A DNA stretch of 64,000 bases from Lucinisca nassula (lineage: Eukaryota > Mollusca > Bivalvia > Lucinida > Lucinidae), in NCBI GenBank assembly GCA_963580285.1, contig CAUZLF010000747.1, forward strand, positions 1 through 64,000, in the 5' to 3' direction. Every line of letters begins with the position of its first letter. The first letter of the stretch is position 1. The notes beneath the pieces were generated by a model. It saw only the letters and a list, made by a program, of their open reading frames with translations. It was not told the DNA's origin and did no database searches. Shown here in pieces: positions 41,085 to 52,960 of this stretch. The translations under genes were made by a program, and so were the position numbers.

Positions 41085-44000
41085 AATTAGAATCAGAATT
41101 GTTAATGGTGACACGTCAAATGACATTCATAGACCTGTGATATGGGAAGTTAGTCCCTAGCTTTCACCAAAGAGGTAAACTTAGCTACACAATCCTCAGC
41201 ATCTTCATCCGTCGAAATAATCGAATCGGGAAGGGTATTCCAATCTCTAATGGTTCGGGGGAAGAACGTTTTTTTTTTATAAATGTCCGTTCTTGCAGTA
41301 AGGGTGTGAAATGTCATTAAATGGTGCTTTCTACAGTGCCTAGCCGGGGGAACAAGGTCATCTGTTGGATTGCTGGCAGCAGCCTTTAGACCTTTGTATA
41401 AGAGTATGAGCCTACTGTCTCTTCTCCTTTTCTTGAGAGACTCCCATCTTAATTTTCCTAGAATTCAAGTCATGCTCCCAGTTTCAAAGCAGTAATTTCC
41501 AGTTACAAATCTAGCAGCTCTATTCTGAACTTTTTCGATTTCTTCATTAAGGACCACTCCGCTTGGGTCCCAGATGCAACTACCATATTCCAAGATTGGG
41601 CGAACAAGTCCCCTGTATGCTGTCTCTTTCACATTCTGAGGACACTGATGAAGATTCGCCTCAGGAAACCAAGTGTTCTATTCGCCTTTGTACACATGTT
41701 GCTAATGTATGTCCATTTCAAATCGTGAGTGATTGTCACACCAAGGTATTTAATGGAATTCACATTTTCGAGGACCGTTCCCTCTAAAGTGTAAGAAGCC
41801 TCAACGTTATTAGATCTTTTCCTAGTTATCTGCATAATATCGCTTTTAACTGGCTGAAATCTCATGCCCCATTTCTGACCCAACATCCTAATCTATCTAT
41901 GTCAGCCTGAAGTTTCAGTGAGTCATCCGTATCTCCAATTTACCGGTAACAAACACAGTCGTCTGCGAACAGTCTTATTTCTGAGTCAATGTCAGTGGAA
42001 ATATCATTTATGTACAGGAAAAACAATAGAGGACCATGAACAGTCCCTTGCGGGACTCCAGACAAAACTGGCGTCCATACTGAAGATTCATAATTTACAA
42101 CAACACGCTGTTTTCTGTAGCAAAGGAAGGAATCTATCCATTTGAGAGTCTTCCCTCCCATTCCATGACCAAATAATTTGGATGTAAGTACTTCATGAGG
42201 AGGGGTGTCAAAAACCTTCTCGAAGTCCAGAATAAATGTGTCCACCAGCCCCACTTTATCCAGGATTTTTGCCCAATCATTAATAACCGTGCTCAACTGA
42301 GTTTCGCAACTATGCCTTTTGTCTGACAAAAGTTTATGTTCATCCAAGTGGGCCATGATGTTTGAGCAGACTATGTATTCAAGCAATTTACACAGAACAC
42401 AGGTCAGTGACACCGGGCGATAATTACAAGCACGAGCCCTGTCCCTTTTTTTTGAAAAGTGGACAGATGTTCGCTAGGAGCCATTCTTTGAGAATTTCAC
42501 CCGTATCGAGAGATTGTTGGAAAAGATGAGCAAAAAATGGACCTAACTCGTTTGCTTGTTCCTTCAGGACTCTAGGATGAAGCTCATCAGGCCCTAAAGC
42601 TTTAGAAGGGTTCAAGCCTTCAAGTAACTTGATCACTCCCGCCGAGGATACAACAATATTTTCCATAAAAGGGGCCGATCTTCCAGTCAATGGAACCTCG
42701 TTGAACTCAGTTTTATTAAATACATCAATGAATTGACCAACCAATTCCTCTGCCCTTTCAGAGTCCGATTCAGCGACCCCGTTTCCTCCTCTTTTATAAA
42801 GGAGTGGGATACCTTGCCTGTCTTTCTTCTGGCTATTGATATATCTGTAGAAGTCTCTGGGATTTGCCTTTACATCACCTACCAAGTTATTTACATACAG
42901 ATCATGCTGATTTTTGATGCCATTTTTAGCTCGCCTTACGAAAGTAAGGGGGAGCTATTGCCATACCCTCGGGGGTCCGGCGTCGGCGTCAGCATCGGCG
43001 TCGGCGTCGGCCTCCGCATTTGGTTTAAGTTTACCTGCAAGCTCTTATATGTGATGTTTCACAAGTTTATTTTGAATATATAATTAACAGTTGCTGAAAA
43101 ACAATATTTAACATTATCATTGTACTTCATTTTACAGGGTTTTATGGCTTAAATTGGACTTTTTGAGAAGTTAATATTTTCCTCTGTATTACCTCCCTTA
43201 TTCCCTTGTGTTAAAATTTACCTGCAAGCTGCGTGAGTTCAAATCCCGGGGGAGGAATTTTTTTCTTTTATTTTTTCTTTTTTTTTCTTTTTAAAAACAT
43301 AGCGGGTCTTGGGCTCAAGGTCAAGGTCACTGTGGCTATTTTTAGAAAAACAGTCATCGCTCTAGCGCCTTCATTTATTGGTGGATTTTAATAAAACCTC
43401 ACACAAATATTCGGTATAATGATATCTCAAGTGACTTTGACTTTCAGGGTCTGAGGCTTAAGGTCAAGGTCACTATTTTCAGGGTCACGGCGTCAAGGTC
43501 ACTGTGGCTATTTTTAGAAAAATTGTCGTCGCTCTTGCACCTTAATTTAATGATGGATTTTAATATAACGTCACACAAATGTTGGGTATAATGATATCTC
43601 TAGCAAGTTCGACTTTCAGGTTCCGGGGCTGAAGGTCAAGGTCACTGTTGCTGTTTTTAGAAAAAAACTTTGTGATCGCTCTAGTACCTACATTTATGAA
43701 TGGATTTTAATATAACTTAACACAAATGTAACATAGCGGGTCTGGGGCTCAAGTTCAAGGTCACTGTGGCTATTTTTAGAAAAACATTGTCATCGCTCTA
43801 GCGCCTTCATTTATTGATGGATTTTAATATAACTTCACACAAATGTTCGGTTTAATGATATCTCGAGTGATTTTGACTTTCAGGGTCTGGGGCTTAAGTT
43901 AAAGGTCACTACCTTCAGGGTCAAGGGGTCAAGGTCACTGTGGCTAATTTTAGAAAAAATTTCATCGCTCTTGCACCTTAATTTATTGATGGATTTTAAT

Positions 44001-46010
44001 ATAAGTTCACTCAAATATTGGGTATGATGATATCTCTAGCAAGTTCGACTTTCAGGTTCCGGAGCTGAAGGTCAAGGTCACTGTGGCTTTTTTTAGAAAA
44101 ACTTGGTCATTGCTCTAGTGTCCACATTTATAAATGGATTGAAAGATAACTTCATACAAATTTTGGATATGATGATATCACGAGTGAGTTCAACTTTCAG
44201 GTTCTGCGGTCGTGGTTACTGTGGCTATTTTCAGAAAAAAAATAGTGATTGCTCTAGTGCCTACATTTATGGATGGATTTTAATATAACTTCACACAAAT
44301 GTTGGATAATGATGATATCTCGAGCGGGTTCGACTTTCAGGGTCGGGGGCTGAAGGTCAATGTCACTGTGGCTATTTTTAGAAAAAAAATTTCATCGCTC
44401 TTGCACCTTAATTTATGGATGGATTTTAATATAACTTCACAAAATTGTTCGGTATAATGATATCTCGAGTGATTTTGACTTTCAGGGTCCAGGGCTGAAG
44501 ATGAAGGTTACTGTGGCCATTTTTAGGAAAACTTTGTCATCGCTCTTGCGCCTTCATTTATTGATGTATTTTAATTTAACATCACACAATAATTGGGTAT
44601 CATGATATCTCGAGTGACTTTGACTTTCAAGGTCAGGGCTGAATGTCAGGGTCACTGTGGCTATTTTTAGAAAAACTTGGTCATTGCTCTAGTGTCCACA
44701 TTTATAAAGAACACTAGAGATTGAAAGATAACTGCATACAAATGTTGGGTATGATGATTTCACTAGTGAGTTCAACTTTCAGAGTCTGGGGTCAAGGTCA
44801 CTGTGGCTATTTTCAGAATAAGTGATTGCTCTAGTGCCTACATTTATGGATGGATTTTAATATAACTTCACACAAATGTTTGCAATGATGCTATCTTGAG
44901 CGATCAACTTTCAGGGTCTGGGGCTGAAGGTCAAGGTCACTGTGGCTATTTTTAGAAAAAACTTTGTCATCGCTTTTGCGCATTCATTTATTGATAGATT
45001 TTAATATAAACTGACACAAATAATTGGTATGATGATATTTTGAGTGACCTTGACTTTCCGGGTCAGGGGCTGAAGGTCAAGGTCACTGTGGCTATTTTTT
45101 AGAAAAACTTGATCATTGCTCTATGTCCACATTTATTGATGGATTTTAAGATAACTTCAAACAAATGTTGGGTATGAAGTTCAACTTTCAGGGTTTGGGG
45201 CTCAAAGTCAAGGAAGCTGTGGCTATTTTTAGAAAAAACTTTGTCATCACTCTTAAGTACCTACATTTAATGATGGATATAATGTAAGTTTACACAAATG
45301 CTAGGCTACGCTAGGCTTTTTTTAATCTGTCTTGCGCGAGTGGATTTGTATCGTCTGTGATGTCTTGTTATTACTTGGAAGTTTGTAGAATTTTTTTTTA
45401 TCAAATATAGATTTCTTTTTCATTTTTTTTACAGTGGAAAGGCTAGAAAACAGGATGATCAGGGGTACTTTTTGGTTCTGTTTCAGTTGCTGCAGTCTAT
45501 TGGGCTGTTTTAAAAGAAAAAATGTTGATGACTTGCCCTCATCCATCTTAGGACCCCAAAAGGCGAGCTATGATGTCTTCTGACAACTCTTGTTATTTTC
45601 TCGTCTCAAGTTTTCATATTTTGTTCTGAGTTTACAACTTCCAAACTTTTTTGCCTTAACATGAATCTTATTTCTCCTCCGAATTTTTCTTCTTATTTCT
45701 GGTGTGATCCAAGGAATTAAAGATACCGACCTGCTAGTTTTGGAGGGGATATGGTTTTCGAACGAAGCTTGAATAAAAGAGTTTATCAATTCAAAGTTCT
45801 CCTGGGAAGACCGAGCGTCTGAATGACCCTTAAAGTATTTCTCTCTTGCAAATTTTAGGGCATCCTTCCTCATACATTGTTGTTTCATAGTCACCCTTTT
45901 GCTAAAGTACACCTTTCTACGAGGTTTCTTTATCGGTGATATGAAGATTTTCAAAAATCCAGAGACAATATCATGATCACTTAGTTTGTCCGGGGATTGA
46001 TAAGACACAA
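41085..46010 (-). pseudogene. CR1/Jockey-type LINE, frameshifted, split by a 2.6-kb element
   Basis: Minus strand. From 46010 inward: the end of an apurinic-type endonuclease (KLSDHDIVSGF near 45970; SDHD is its conserved catalytic box), a linker (VTMKQQCMRKDALKFAR ...), then an insertion (42927-45570). It continues with FYRYINSQKKDRQG and GPDELHPRVLKE (42424-42885), the RT core TFILDFEKVFDTP, SGVPQGTVHGPLLF and LFADDCVCYR (41940-42413), thumb KYLGVTITHDLKW (41629-41886), and a C-terminus to about 41140 with WDPSGVVLNEEIEKVQNRAA. The 3' end near 41085 is AATTCTGATTCTAATTCTG, a short-repeat tail like those of CR1-type LINEs. The element is 5'-truncated before the endonuclease N-terminus. At least three frame breaks (near 41890, 42420, and the C-terminal part) make it inactive. 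Confidence 0.88.
42927..45570. mobile_element. TIR element (AGCTCGCCTT) with ~170-bp repeats, nested in the LINE
   Basis: The ends TAGCTCGCCTT (42927-42937) and AAGGCGAGCTA (45560-45570) are exact inverted copies. They could equally be GCTCGCC termini with TA duplication. The interior starts with GGGGTCCGGCGTCGGCGTC, then about 13 units bearing TCAAGGTCACTGTGGCTATT, CTCTWGCGCCTTCATTTAT and GATATCTCGAGTGACTTTGA, and ends with about 260 bases of unique T-rich sequence. LINE coding sequence resumes on both sides. No transposase is present. Its GCTCGCC termini resemble the GCTCACC of the other elements, so the families may be related. Confidence 0.85.
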
Positions 46011-46804
46011 CTAATGATACCAACCGAGGGGTCTCTCAGGGTGCGATGGGGCCATGCCCCACCCTCCACTTCATAAAATGCCATATATCTCAGAAACTGT
46101 TCAGATCCCAACCCCTAACGCATGTATATTTGTGTTCCTTATGATAAGACTCATTTATTCACATCAACCTGGGGTCTCTTTGTGCTAGGGCAATGTGTCG
46201 ATGCCATGGCCCGCCCCTCCACTTCAAAAGGCCATATATCTTAAGACACCATTTAAATCCCCACCTCATAATCATATATATTCTTGTTCCTTGTGATTAG
46301 ACACATTCAGTCACACCAACTTGGCGGCCCACGGGGGCCATTCCTCTCCTCCTCACTTCATAAGAGGACCTCATATCTCAGAAACAGTTCAGATCCCCAC
46401 TCCTAAACAATATCTTTTCTTGGTCCTAATGATAAGACACATTCAAGGACAATCTTCGATTTCCTGGGGTCTGCCAGGGCCATGCTTCAACCCCTCCAAA
46501 GCTTAAAAGGCCTTATATCTCAGAAACAATACACATCTACACCCCTAAACCATATATATTCTTGTCCCTTATGATCAGATGCATTCCGTAATACCAACCT
46601 GAGCTCTGTTGGGTCCATATCCCACCCCTCCACTTCGTAAAAGGCATAATATTTCAGAAACATGGAAGCTCATTTGGAAATGGGGGTTCGTTTAGGAGAC
46701 TTTATAATCAATAAATCAAAACCATACATGGCTCCCAGTTGGCAGCGCCCGCCTGAGCGCTTGTGAGCATAGTGGCCCATGGGCCTCTTGTTTTGTTTTG
46801 ATTC
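46011..46804 (+). repeat. Tandem array, ~147-bp unit, right part, with 3' terminus
   Basis: Resumes with ATGATACCAACCGAGGGGTC, four to five units like those at 40041-41084, and ends near 46800 at GAGCATAGTGGCCCATGGGC-CTCTTG. GGCCCATGGGCC is a 12-base palindrome preceding CTCTTGTTTTG, the same terminal plan as at 28340-28368. The two halves form one element, opened by the LINE. Confidence 0.85.
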
Positions 46805-48600
46805 GTCTTTGAATGCTCAAGGTGAGCTATTGTGATCGCCCTTTGTCCGGCGTCCGTCAGGCGTCGTCAACAATTCACTTAAATGACATTTCCTCCTAAA
46901 CCGGAAAATGGATTTCAAAATACTTTCACAGAAATGTTCCGTGGGTGACCCTCTACCAAAATTGTTAAAATGGTTCCGTTCCGCAGAACAAAATGGCCGC
47001 CAGAGCTAAAAATAGAAAAAAAAAACTTTTAAACGACATCTCCTCCTAGCCCTTTGGCCCGACTTCAAAATAATTTCACAGAAATGTTCCTTGGATGACC
47101 CTCTACCAAAATTGCTGAAATGGTTCCGCTCCGCTGAACAAAATGGCCGTCAGAGCAAAAACAAAGAAAAAAAAAACTTTAAACGACATCTCCTCCTAGT
47201 CCTGTGGCCCGATTTAAAATAATTTCACTGAAATATTCCTTGGATGACCCTCTAGAGAAATTGTTAAAATGGTTCCGCTTCTCTGAACAAAATGGCCACC
47301 AGAACTAAAAATAGAAAAACCTTTAAACGACATCTCCTCCTAGCCCTTTGGCCCAATTTCAAAATAATTTCAGAGAAATGATCATTGGATGACCATTTAC
47401 CAAACTTGCTAAAATGGTTCCGCTCTGCTGAACAAAATGGCCACCAGAGCTAAAAATAGAAAAAAAACTATAAACGACAGCTCCTACAAGCCCTTTGGCC
47501 TGATTTCAAAATAATTACACAGAAATAGTCCTAAGATGAACCTCTTCCAAAACTGCTAAAATTATTCCGCTCCGCTGAACAAAATGGCAGCCAGAGCTAA
47601 AAATAGAAAAAAAAACCTTTAAACGACATCTCATAGCCCTTTGGCTCGATTTCAATATAATTTCACAGAAATGTTCCTTGGATGACCCTCTACCAAAATT
47701 GCTAAAATTGTTCCGCTCCGCTGAACAAAATGGCCGCAAGGGCTAAAAATAGGAAAACCTTTAAACGACATTTCCTCCTAGTCCTTTGGCCCGATTTCAA
47801 AATAATTTCACAGAAATGTTCTTGAGGTGACCCTCTACCAAAATCGCTAAAATGGTTCCGCTCCGCTGAACAAAATGGCCGGCAGAGCTAAAAAAAACCT
47901 TTAAACGACATCTCCTAGCCCTTTGGCCCGATTTCAAAATACTTTCACAGAAATGTTCCTTGGATTACCTTTTACCAAAATTGCTGAAATGGTTCCGCTC
48001 CGCTGAAGAAAATGGCCACCAGAGCTAAAAATAGAAAAACCTTTAAACTACATCTCCTACTAGCCCCTTTGCTCGATTTCAAAATAAATTTCACAGAAAT
48101 GTTCTTGAGGTGACCCTCTACCAAAATTGCTAAAATGGTTCCGCTTCGCTGAACAAAATGGCCGGCAGAGCTAAAAATAGAAAAACATTTAAACAACATC
48201 TCCCCCTAGCCCTTTAGCCCGATTTCAAAATAATTTCACAGAAATGTTCCTAACGTGACCCTCTACCGAAATGGCTCAAATGGTTCCGCTCCGTTGAGCA
48301 AAATGGCCACCAAAGCTAAAATATAAAAAAAACTGTAAACGACATCTCATCCTGGCACTTTGGCCCGATTTCAAAATAATTTTACAGAAATGTTCTTTGG
48401 GTGACCCTTTAACAAAATTGCTAAAATGGTTCCGCTCTGTTGAACAAAATGGCCACCAGAGCTAAAAATTGAAAAAAAAAAAATGACATCTCCTCCTAGC
48501 CCGATTTAAAAATTATTTCACAGAATTGTTCCTGAGGTAACCCTCTGCCAAAATTGCTAAAATGGTTCCGCGTACGTCCATGTGTCCGTAAACTTTTTCT
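46805..48600 (+). repeat. AGCTCACC-related element with ~148-bp tandem repeats
   Basis: It starts near 46810 with TGCTCAAGGTGAGCTATTGT, CCTTTGTCCGGCGTCCGTC, then about eleven units with TTAAACGACATCTCCTCCTA, CACAGAAATGTTCCTTGGAT and ATGGTTCCGCTCCGCTGAAC. GGTTCCG sites lie at about 46971, 47121, 47269 and so on. The head GGTGAGCT-TTGTCCG-CGTC plan equals that of 3517-6045 read on its own strand. Minus-strand ORFs here are repeat artefacts. Confidence 0.85.
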
Positions 48601-49199
48601 TCAAACGACATCTTCTCCTAAACCACTGATCGGATTTTGACCAAACTTCACAGGAATGATCCTTAGGTGGCCCCATTTCAAGGTTGTTCCGGTCTGTTTC
48701 ACATCTAGGTCAAAGGAGCTTAAAATAGTTTTTTTTACAGAAAATTTTAAAAATCTTTTTCTCTGAAATCACACGGCCCAGGTCTTTGATATTTGGTGTG
48801 AAGCTTCATCTAGTGGACCTCTACCAAGATTGTTCACATTATAGCCCTAGGGCCAAAAATTCCCGCGCCACTGGGCCCTTTGGTTTTTCATAGGCTTATA
48901 TAGTAAGAATATTTAAAAATCTTCTTCTCTGAAACCACAAGGCCCAGGTCTTTGATATTTGGTATGAAGCTTCATCTAGTGGACCTCTTCCAAGATTGTT
49001 CAAATTATAGCCCTGGGGCCAAAAATGCCTCCGCCTGCACCTTTGGTTTTGCATTGACTTATACAGGAAAAATCTTTAAAGAAAATTCTTCTCCAAAACC
49101 GCCCAAAATGCCCCCGCTCCTGGGCCCTTTGGTTTTTCATAGGCTTATTTAGTAAAATTATTTAAAAATCTTCGTCTCTGAAACCATGACCTATGTCCA
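48601..49199 (+). repeat. Mixed repeat units: head-like piece and three ~166-bp units
   Basis: 48601-48700 has CTTCAAACGACATCTTCTCC and GATCGGATTTTGACCAAACT, a new head-like start. 48730-49190 holds three units of the 12336-13430 type (GGCCCAGGTCTTTGATATTT; CATCTAGTGGACCTCTACCA). The two sites share a unit family although about 36 kb apart. Confidence 0.8.
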
Positions 49200-50395
49200 A
49201 CATTGTATCTTGAAGTTAAATTAAAACGATGCCCACAAAGAATTGCAAATGCTTTGCGTAGTTTATGACGCTTATAACACATGATTAAGAAGTTCAGCAG
49301 TTACCAATTTATTACGAGTGCTGAAGCTAGTGTCATGACTAGAAACTCTGGCAAATCGAACTAAATGCGAAACATAAACGCCACAGGAACCCGCACGAGG
49401 AACACCACCATCCACGAAAGGAAGACCGACAACCCCTTAACCAAAACCACCGCGTCTATCACAAACTCCCGAAGGAACAAAACAAAACCACCCACAACAA
49501 ACAGACGCGAATCCAAAAACGGGACTTCGGTATCAGAAGAATTTTATGTAGGTATCGTCAATATCTAATAAAGCATCAAAATATCTAAACATCGAACTAA
49601 TAGTTTCAATGATTTCAGATTATTTTTCAACGGAAAGGAAGATCATAAAAACAGAAGTGAATGCAATGATCAGGAATCGATACAATTAACCCACAGCTCC
49701 CATCAGAGACACCAAAGGGAAAGAAACACAAACATGAAATAACAAGACCCCAATGGAAACACCAATAGCGGAAAGCCAAAAAGACAGTCACTTTCCCAGA
49801 AAAATGGCCAATTGGCTATCCAAAACAAAAACAAATATAAGGGATACAGACACTCAAAGGCCGATGTTGTTGTCATAACAAAACAAGAATAGCGGAATAT
49901 CCACAAGTTGTCTAAATACGATTTATTAAAATAACCGAATCTTATGTACATATTGCTAAGCAGAAAAGTGATAGCCTCACACATAGTCTGGCATGACCAT
50001 AATGTGAAACTATCCTCTTCAGAAGTGAAAAAGCATTTCTTACAGTATATATAAGATAGAGGGAATCTTCTCCATGTGATTTTGCATTCAGTTAAATCTT
50101 TAATGTTTTCTTCATTAAGATTATGAGTACGTGTAGTGTAAAGCGTGGACATAAGTAGACATTGGCTTTCCGATATTGATTTTTCCATTAGGGTATGTTG
50201 TTTCATGTTTGTGTTTCTTTCCCTTTGGTGTCTATGATAGGAGCTGTGGGTTAATTGTATCGATTCCTGATCATTGCCTCCACTTATACTTTTTATACTT
50301 ACTTCTACTTTTTTATACTTAAGGCATGCAGTCGTCATGATTTCAGGTTATTTGAAAATTAGAAGTGAAGGCAATGGTCAGGAATCGATACAATT
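49200..50395 (-). pseudogene. PLE copy 14, old and rearranged
   Basis: 49215-49660 on the minus strand retains RT pieces (TTGCGTAGTTTATGACGCTT; CAAATCGAACTAAATGCGA; TCGGTATCAGAAGAATTT). 49655-49860 is a 3' end (AACAGAAGTGAATGCAATGA ...). 49870-50130 has more RT (GTGATAGCCTCACACATAGT). 50160-50310 is a 3' UTR piece in the opposite orientation. A 211-codon minus-strand ORF (49703-50338) runs through this mosaic and is not a real protein. Divergence is clearly greater than in copies 2, 4 and 10. Confidence 0.7.
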
Positions 50396-51081
50396 ATAGT
50401 CCGGGATTTGAGACCCGATTTCGAAAAATTTAATGCACCCAAAATTCTCACGCTTTATTTGTGCCGTTGCATTGAGATAGGAGCCTAACCTATATGACAT
50501 GTGATTATTTAGCAAATCTGGTTGGGAAAAGAGGTTGAAAATTCTATTAGTTTACATCCACCCCCATGCGGATGGTATAGTTGGATTGAGTTAAGTTATG
50601 TGTAGCTTGCGCTTACATATGAATGCTGATCTATTGCATCAGCCAAAATATTTGTCAATACTCGAAGACACCAAAATTCATGTTATGACGTAATTACATC
50701 CGGTGTTACCATAAATTTTGACCATTGAAATTTCACCCCAAAAATTTGGTAAATTTTACACTATTTTCGCGCTAAATAATTTTTAGTACTTTTTGAAACA
50801 ATTTCTTTTTCGTCAGTGTGAAGGACGGTTATATTTGCACGTGCATATGAAACTTGATGACTCTGTTTCAATCCGGGCATGAACAAGGGACTCCGATACC
50901 TGTGGACCATTGTACCACTTTTTCCTGTTGTGTCACAGATCGTGATAAAAATTTATATTAAAACCAACATAAACTAAATTATTTTACTGGCTGGTCTTAG
51001 ATGTATCATAACAGGGACCGATAGATATATTTTTGAAAAATTACTGATGGCCATATCCTTCCGGTTTATATTTAGTGATAT
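50396..51081. other. No recognisable feature
   Basis: Sequence without detected repeats or exons, including TATAGTCCGGGATTTGAGAC and a TTACATCCGGTGTTACC stretch. It may be original intron sequence. Confidence 0.5.
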
Positions 51082-51093
51082 ACATCACCAAGC

Positions 51094-51395
51094 CCGCCCC
51101 CGCCCATAGGGGCTTGAAGAAATATATGGGCTGCATGATGCTTCCACGCAGAGCTGAATCTGGCCCCCACACTAGTACTGGTAAACCGCTTAGAGGATCT
51201 AAGCCTGTCCAGGAACCGCGGTGCGAGGCGGACCGTCCATGCTAATAAACCCTATTGGTTTCATTGGGCGACAGGGCTTGAGATGTCATTTCATCTCAAT
51301 GTCGGGTAAAAGTCCCACAAAATTGGAAGCAACGTCTCCAAAATGACCTTTACAGTGTTGACGGGGACGTTAAACCTCAAATCAAACAAACAAAA
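51094..51395 (+). mobile_element. SINE-1, 5'-truncated, with target-site duplication
   Basis: The element runs from CCGCCCCCGCCCATAGGGG to GACGGGGACGTTAAACCTC and a CAAACAAACAAAAA tail. ACATCACCAAGC flanks it exactly at 51082-51093 and 51396-51407, a 12-bp duplication. It defines the SINE-1 3' end and orientation for the other copies. Confidence 0.95.
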
Positions 51396-51407
51396 ACATC
51401 ACCAAGC

Positions 51408-52249
51408 ATATTTGTCAGCGGGTGAACTGGCAAGAGATTCTCTAAACCGTGACTTGAAACAATCAACATTTAATGAATACATTGAATATTTTTCCAGAAT
51501 CAATATACAAAGTTTCCAGTTTGTGCTGAAGGCTCCCCAAGTAACATCGACATTATTATATTTTAAACACGTAAATGTAACTGGCCACTTGAAATCTTAC
51601 TGGGTACCTTATTTTCTGTTAAGTCGCACGACTAAAAAAATTGTACTCGAGGTTTAATGTAACGTAAAGCCATCCCTTAAACATTCTTCTATCTTCCCTT
51701 TTCCCAGAGTTGTGGTATAACCTGTAAACGTGCATCTTAAGATGTCACCTGCACTTACTTTCTACTATTTTGTTGGGCAACCTGCCTACGATAGACTTGT
51801 CCCTCTATTCACCATTAGCTCTTAATCATCCTGTGTCTCTTGACACACACTGATTAATCTATTCTTTATCTCCTTTGTTACTACTTCCTTTTTCTGATAT
51901 TTGTCCCATATATTGATTGTTTTTGGTTTAAAGGCACGTCACCCCTTGTTGGTCATTTTTGTCCCTTCTCCAGAGAAAGGGAGAAAAGCGAAAGAAGAGA
52001 GAGTTGAGCAGATGAAAGTAAGGGGCAGAGGAGAAATGGGAAAATGGAAAAGCAGAAACATATCAAATAACTGTTTTCCCCCTCTACCCATAACTGCTGG
52101 AAGAACAGCAGGTCTTGTCCAGCTGTAAGCCACTACCAGCTGGACGCCCTATGGACGCAAGATACACGTCACCTTTGCCTCACCCAACCACCCCAATTGT
52201 CCCATATAGATTGGCCAAAAAGGCCTTCTTTGACAAGCCATCAGGAGTT
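51408..52249. other. Unrecognised sequence with one dispersed repeat (51957-52165)
   Basis: 51408-51956 shows no known feature; a 104-codon ORF crosses the SINE and is not supported. 51957-52165 is a diverged, inverted relative of 8883-9110: purine-rich AGAGAAAGGGAGAAAAGCG, then CTGCTGGAAGAACAGCAGG and CCAGCTGTAAGCC. Confidence 0.5.
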
Positions 52250-52960
52250 ATCACGTTAGAAAGTAGAGTGTATGCAATGATAAGGAATCTATACAAAATA
52301 TCTCGCACTTCCCATTCAAAACACCAAAATGAAAACGTCATGGATGGAAAGCCAGAATAACAGTTATCTCCCCACATGACCGAACGGCTTTCCAAAATAA
52401 AAAAAAGCTTTAGCAATACATACATCTTAAGGACTAACTAACTACATGTGAGACGCCAAGTTCTGCAACGGAAGGTCAGGTGATTTTTCTCCGGGTACTC
52501 CGGTTTTAGCCCACCTCTGATTAACGACCGGCTCGATATGAGTGAAATAATCTTGAAAGGGCCGTAAAACCCACCCGCCCCCCCCCCCCCCAAAAAAAAA
52601 TAAGGGCTAACTATGAAAATAATAAACCACAAAAAAGGATCGACGACGGGGTCAGTAAGAAGTTTAACGGGGGCCGAGGTGGCGTTAGACACTTTAATAG
52701 ATTTTAGATGGTTACAGTACTCGCCCTTGATTGTCTTGGTTAAAACCGATAAATTGTTCACTCTACATGATGGAGTTCTAGCTCATCAGTGCAACATCTC
52801 CGAGAAAAGAAAATCAAACGACTAAAAAGATGAAACAATGATGAGGACTCGACAGCATGAAATAGCTAGAATTCTGCAGCAAAGAAAACCAAACAATTAG
52901 GCTCCGGTTAACCCTACCAGAGACAGAGCATCAGACACCTACCTTCAGGCGTTCTGGCGG
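52250..52960 (-). pseudogene. PLE 3' UTR, ancient copy
   Basis: Heavily substituted relative of the PLE 3' UTR: GCAATGATAAGGAATCTATA, ACACCAAAATGAAAACGTCA, GCTCATCAGTGCAACATCTC, GAGGACTCGACAGCA and CAGAGACAGAGCATCAGACA appear in order. The middle holds a C-run and A-run at 52577-52601. No coding part. Confidence 0.7.

Noticed and set aside
49703..50338. 211-codon minus-strand ORF
   Set aside because: Runs through PLE 3' UTR pieces in both orientations and an RT scrap; a mosaic and not a protein.
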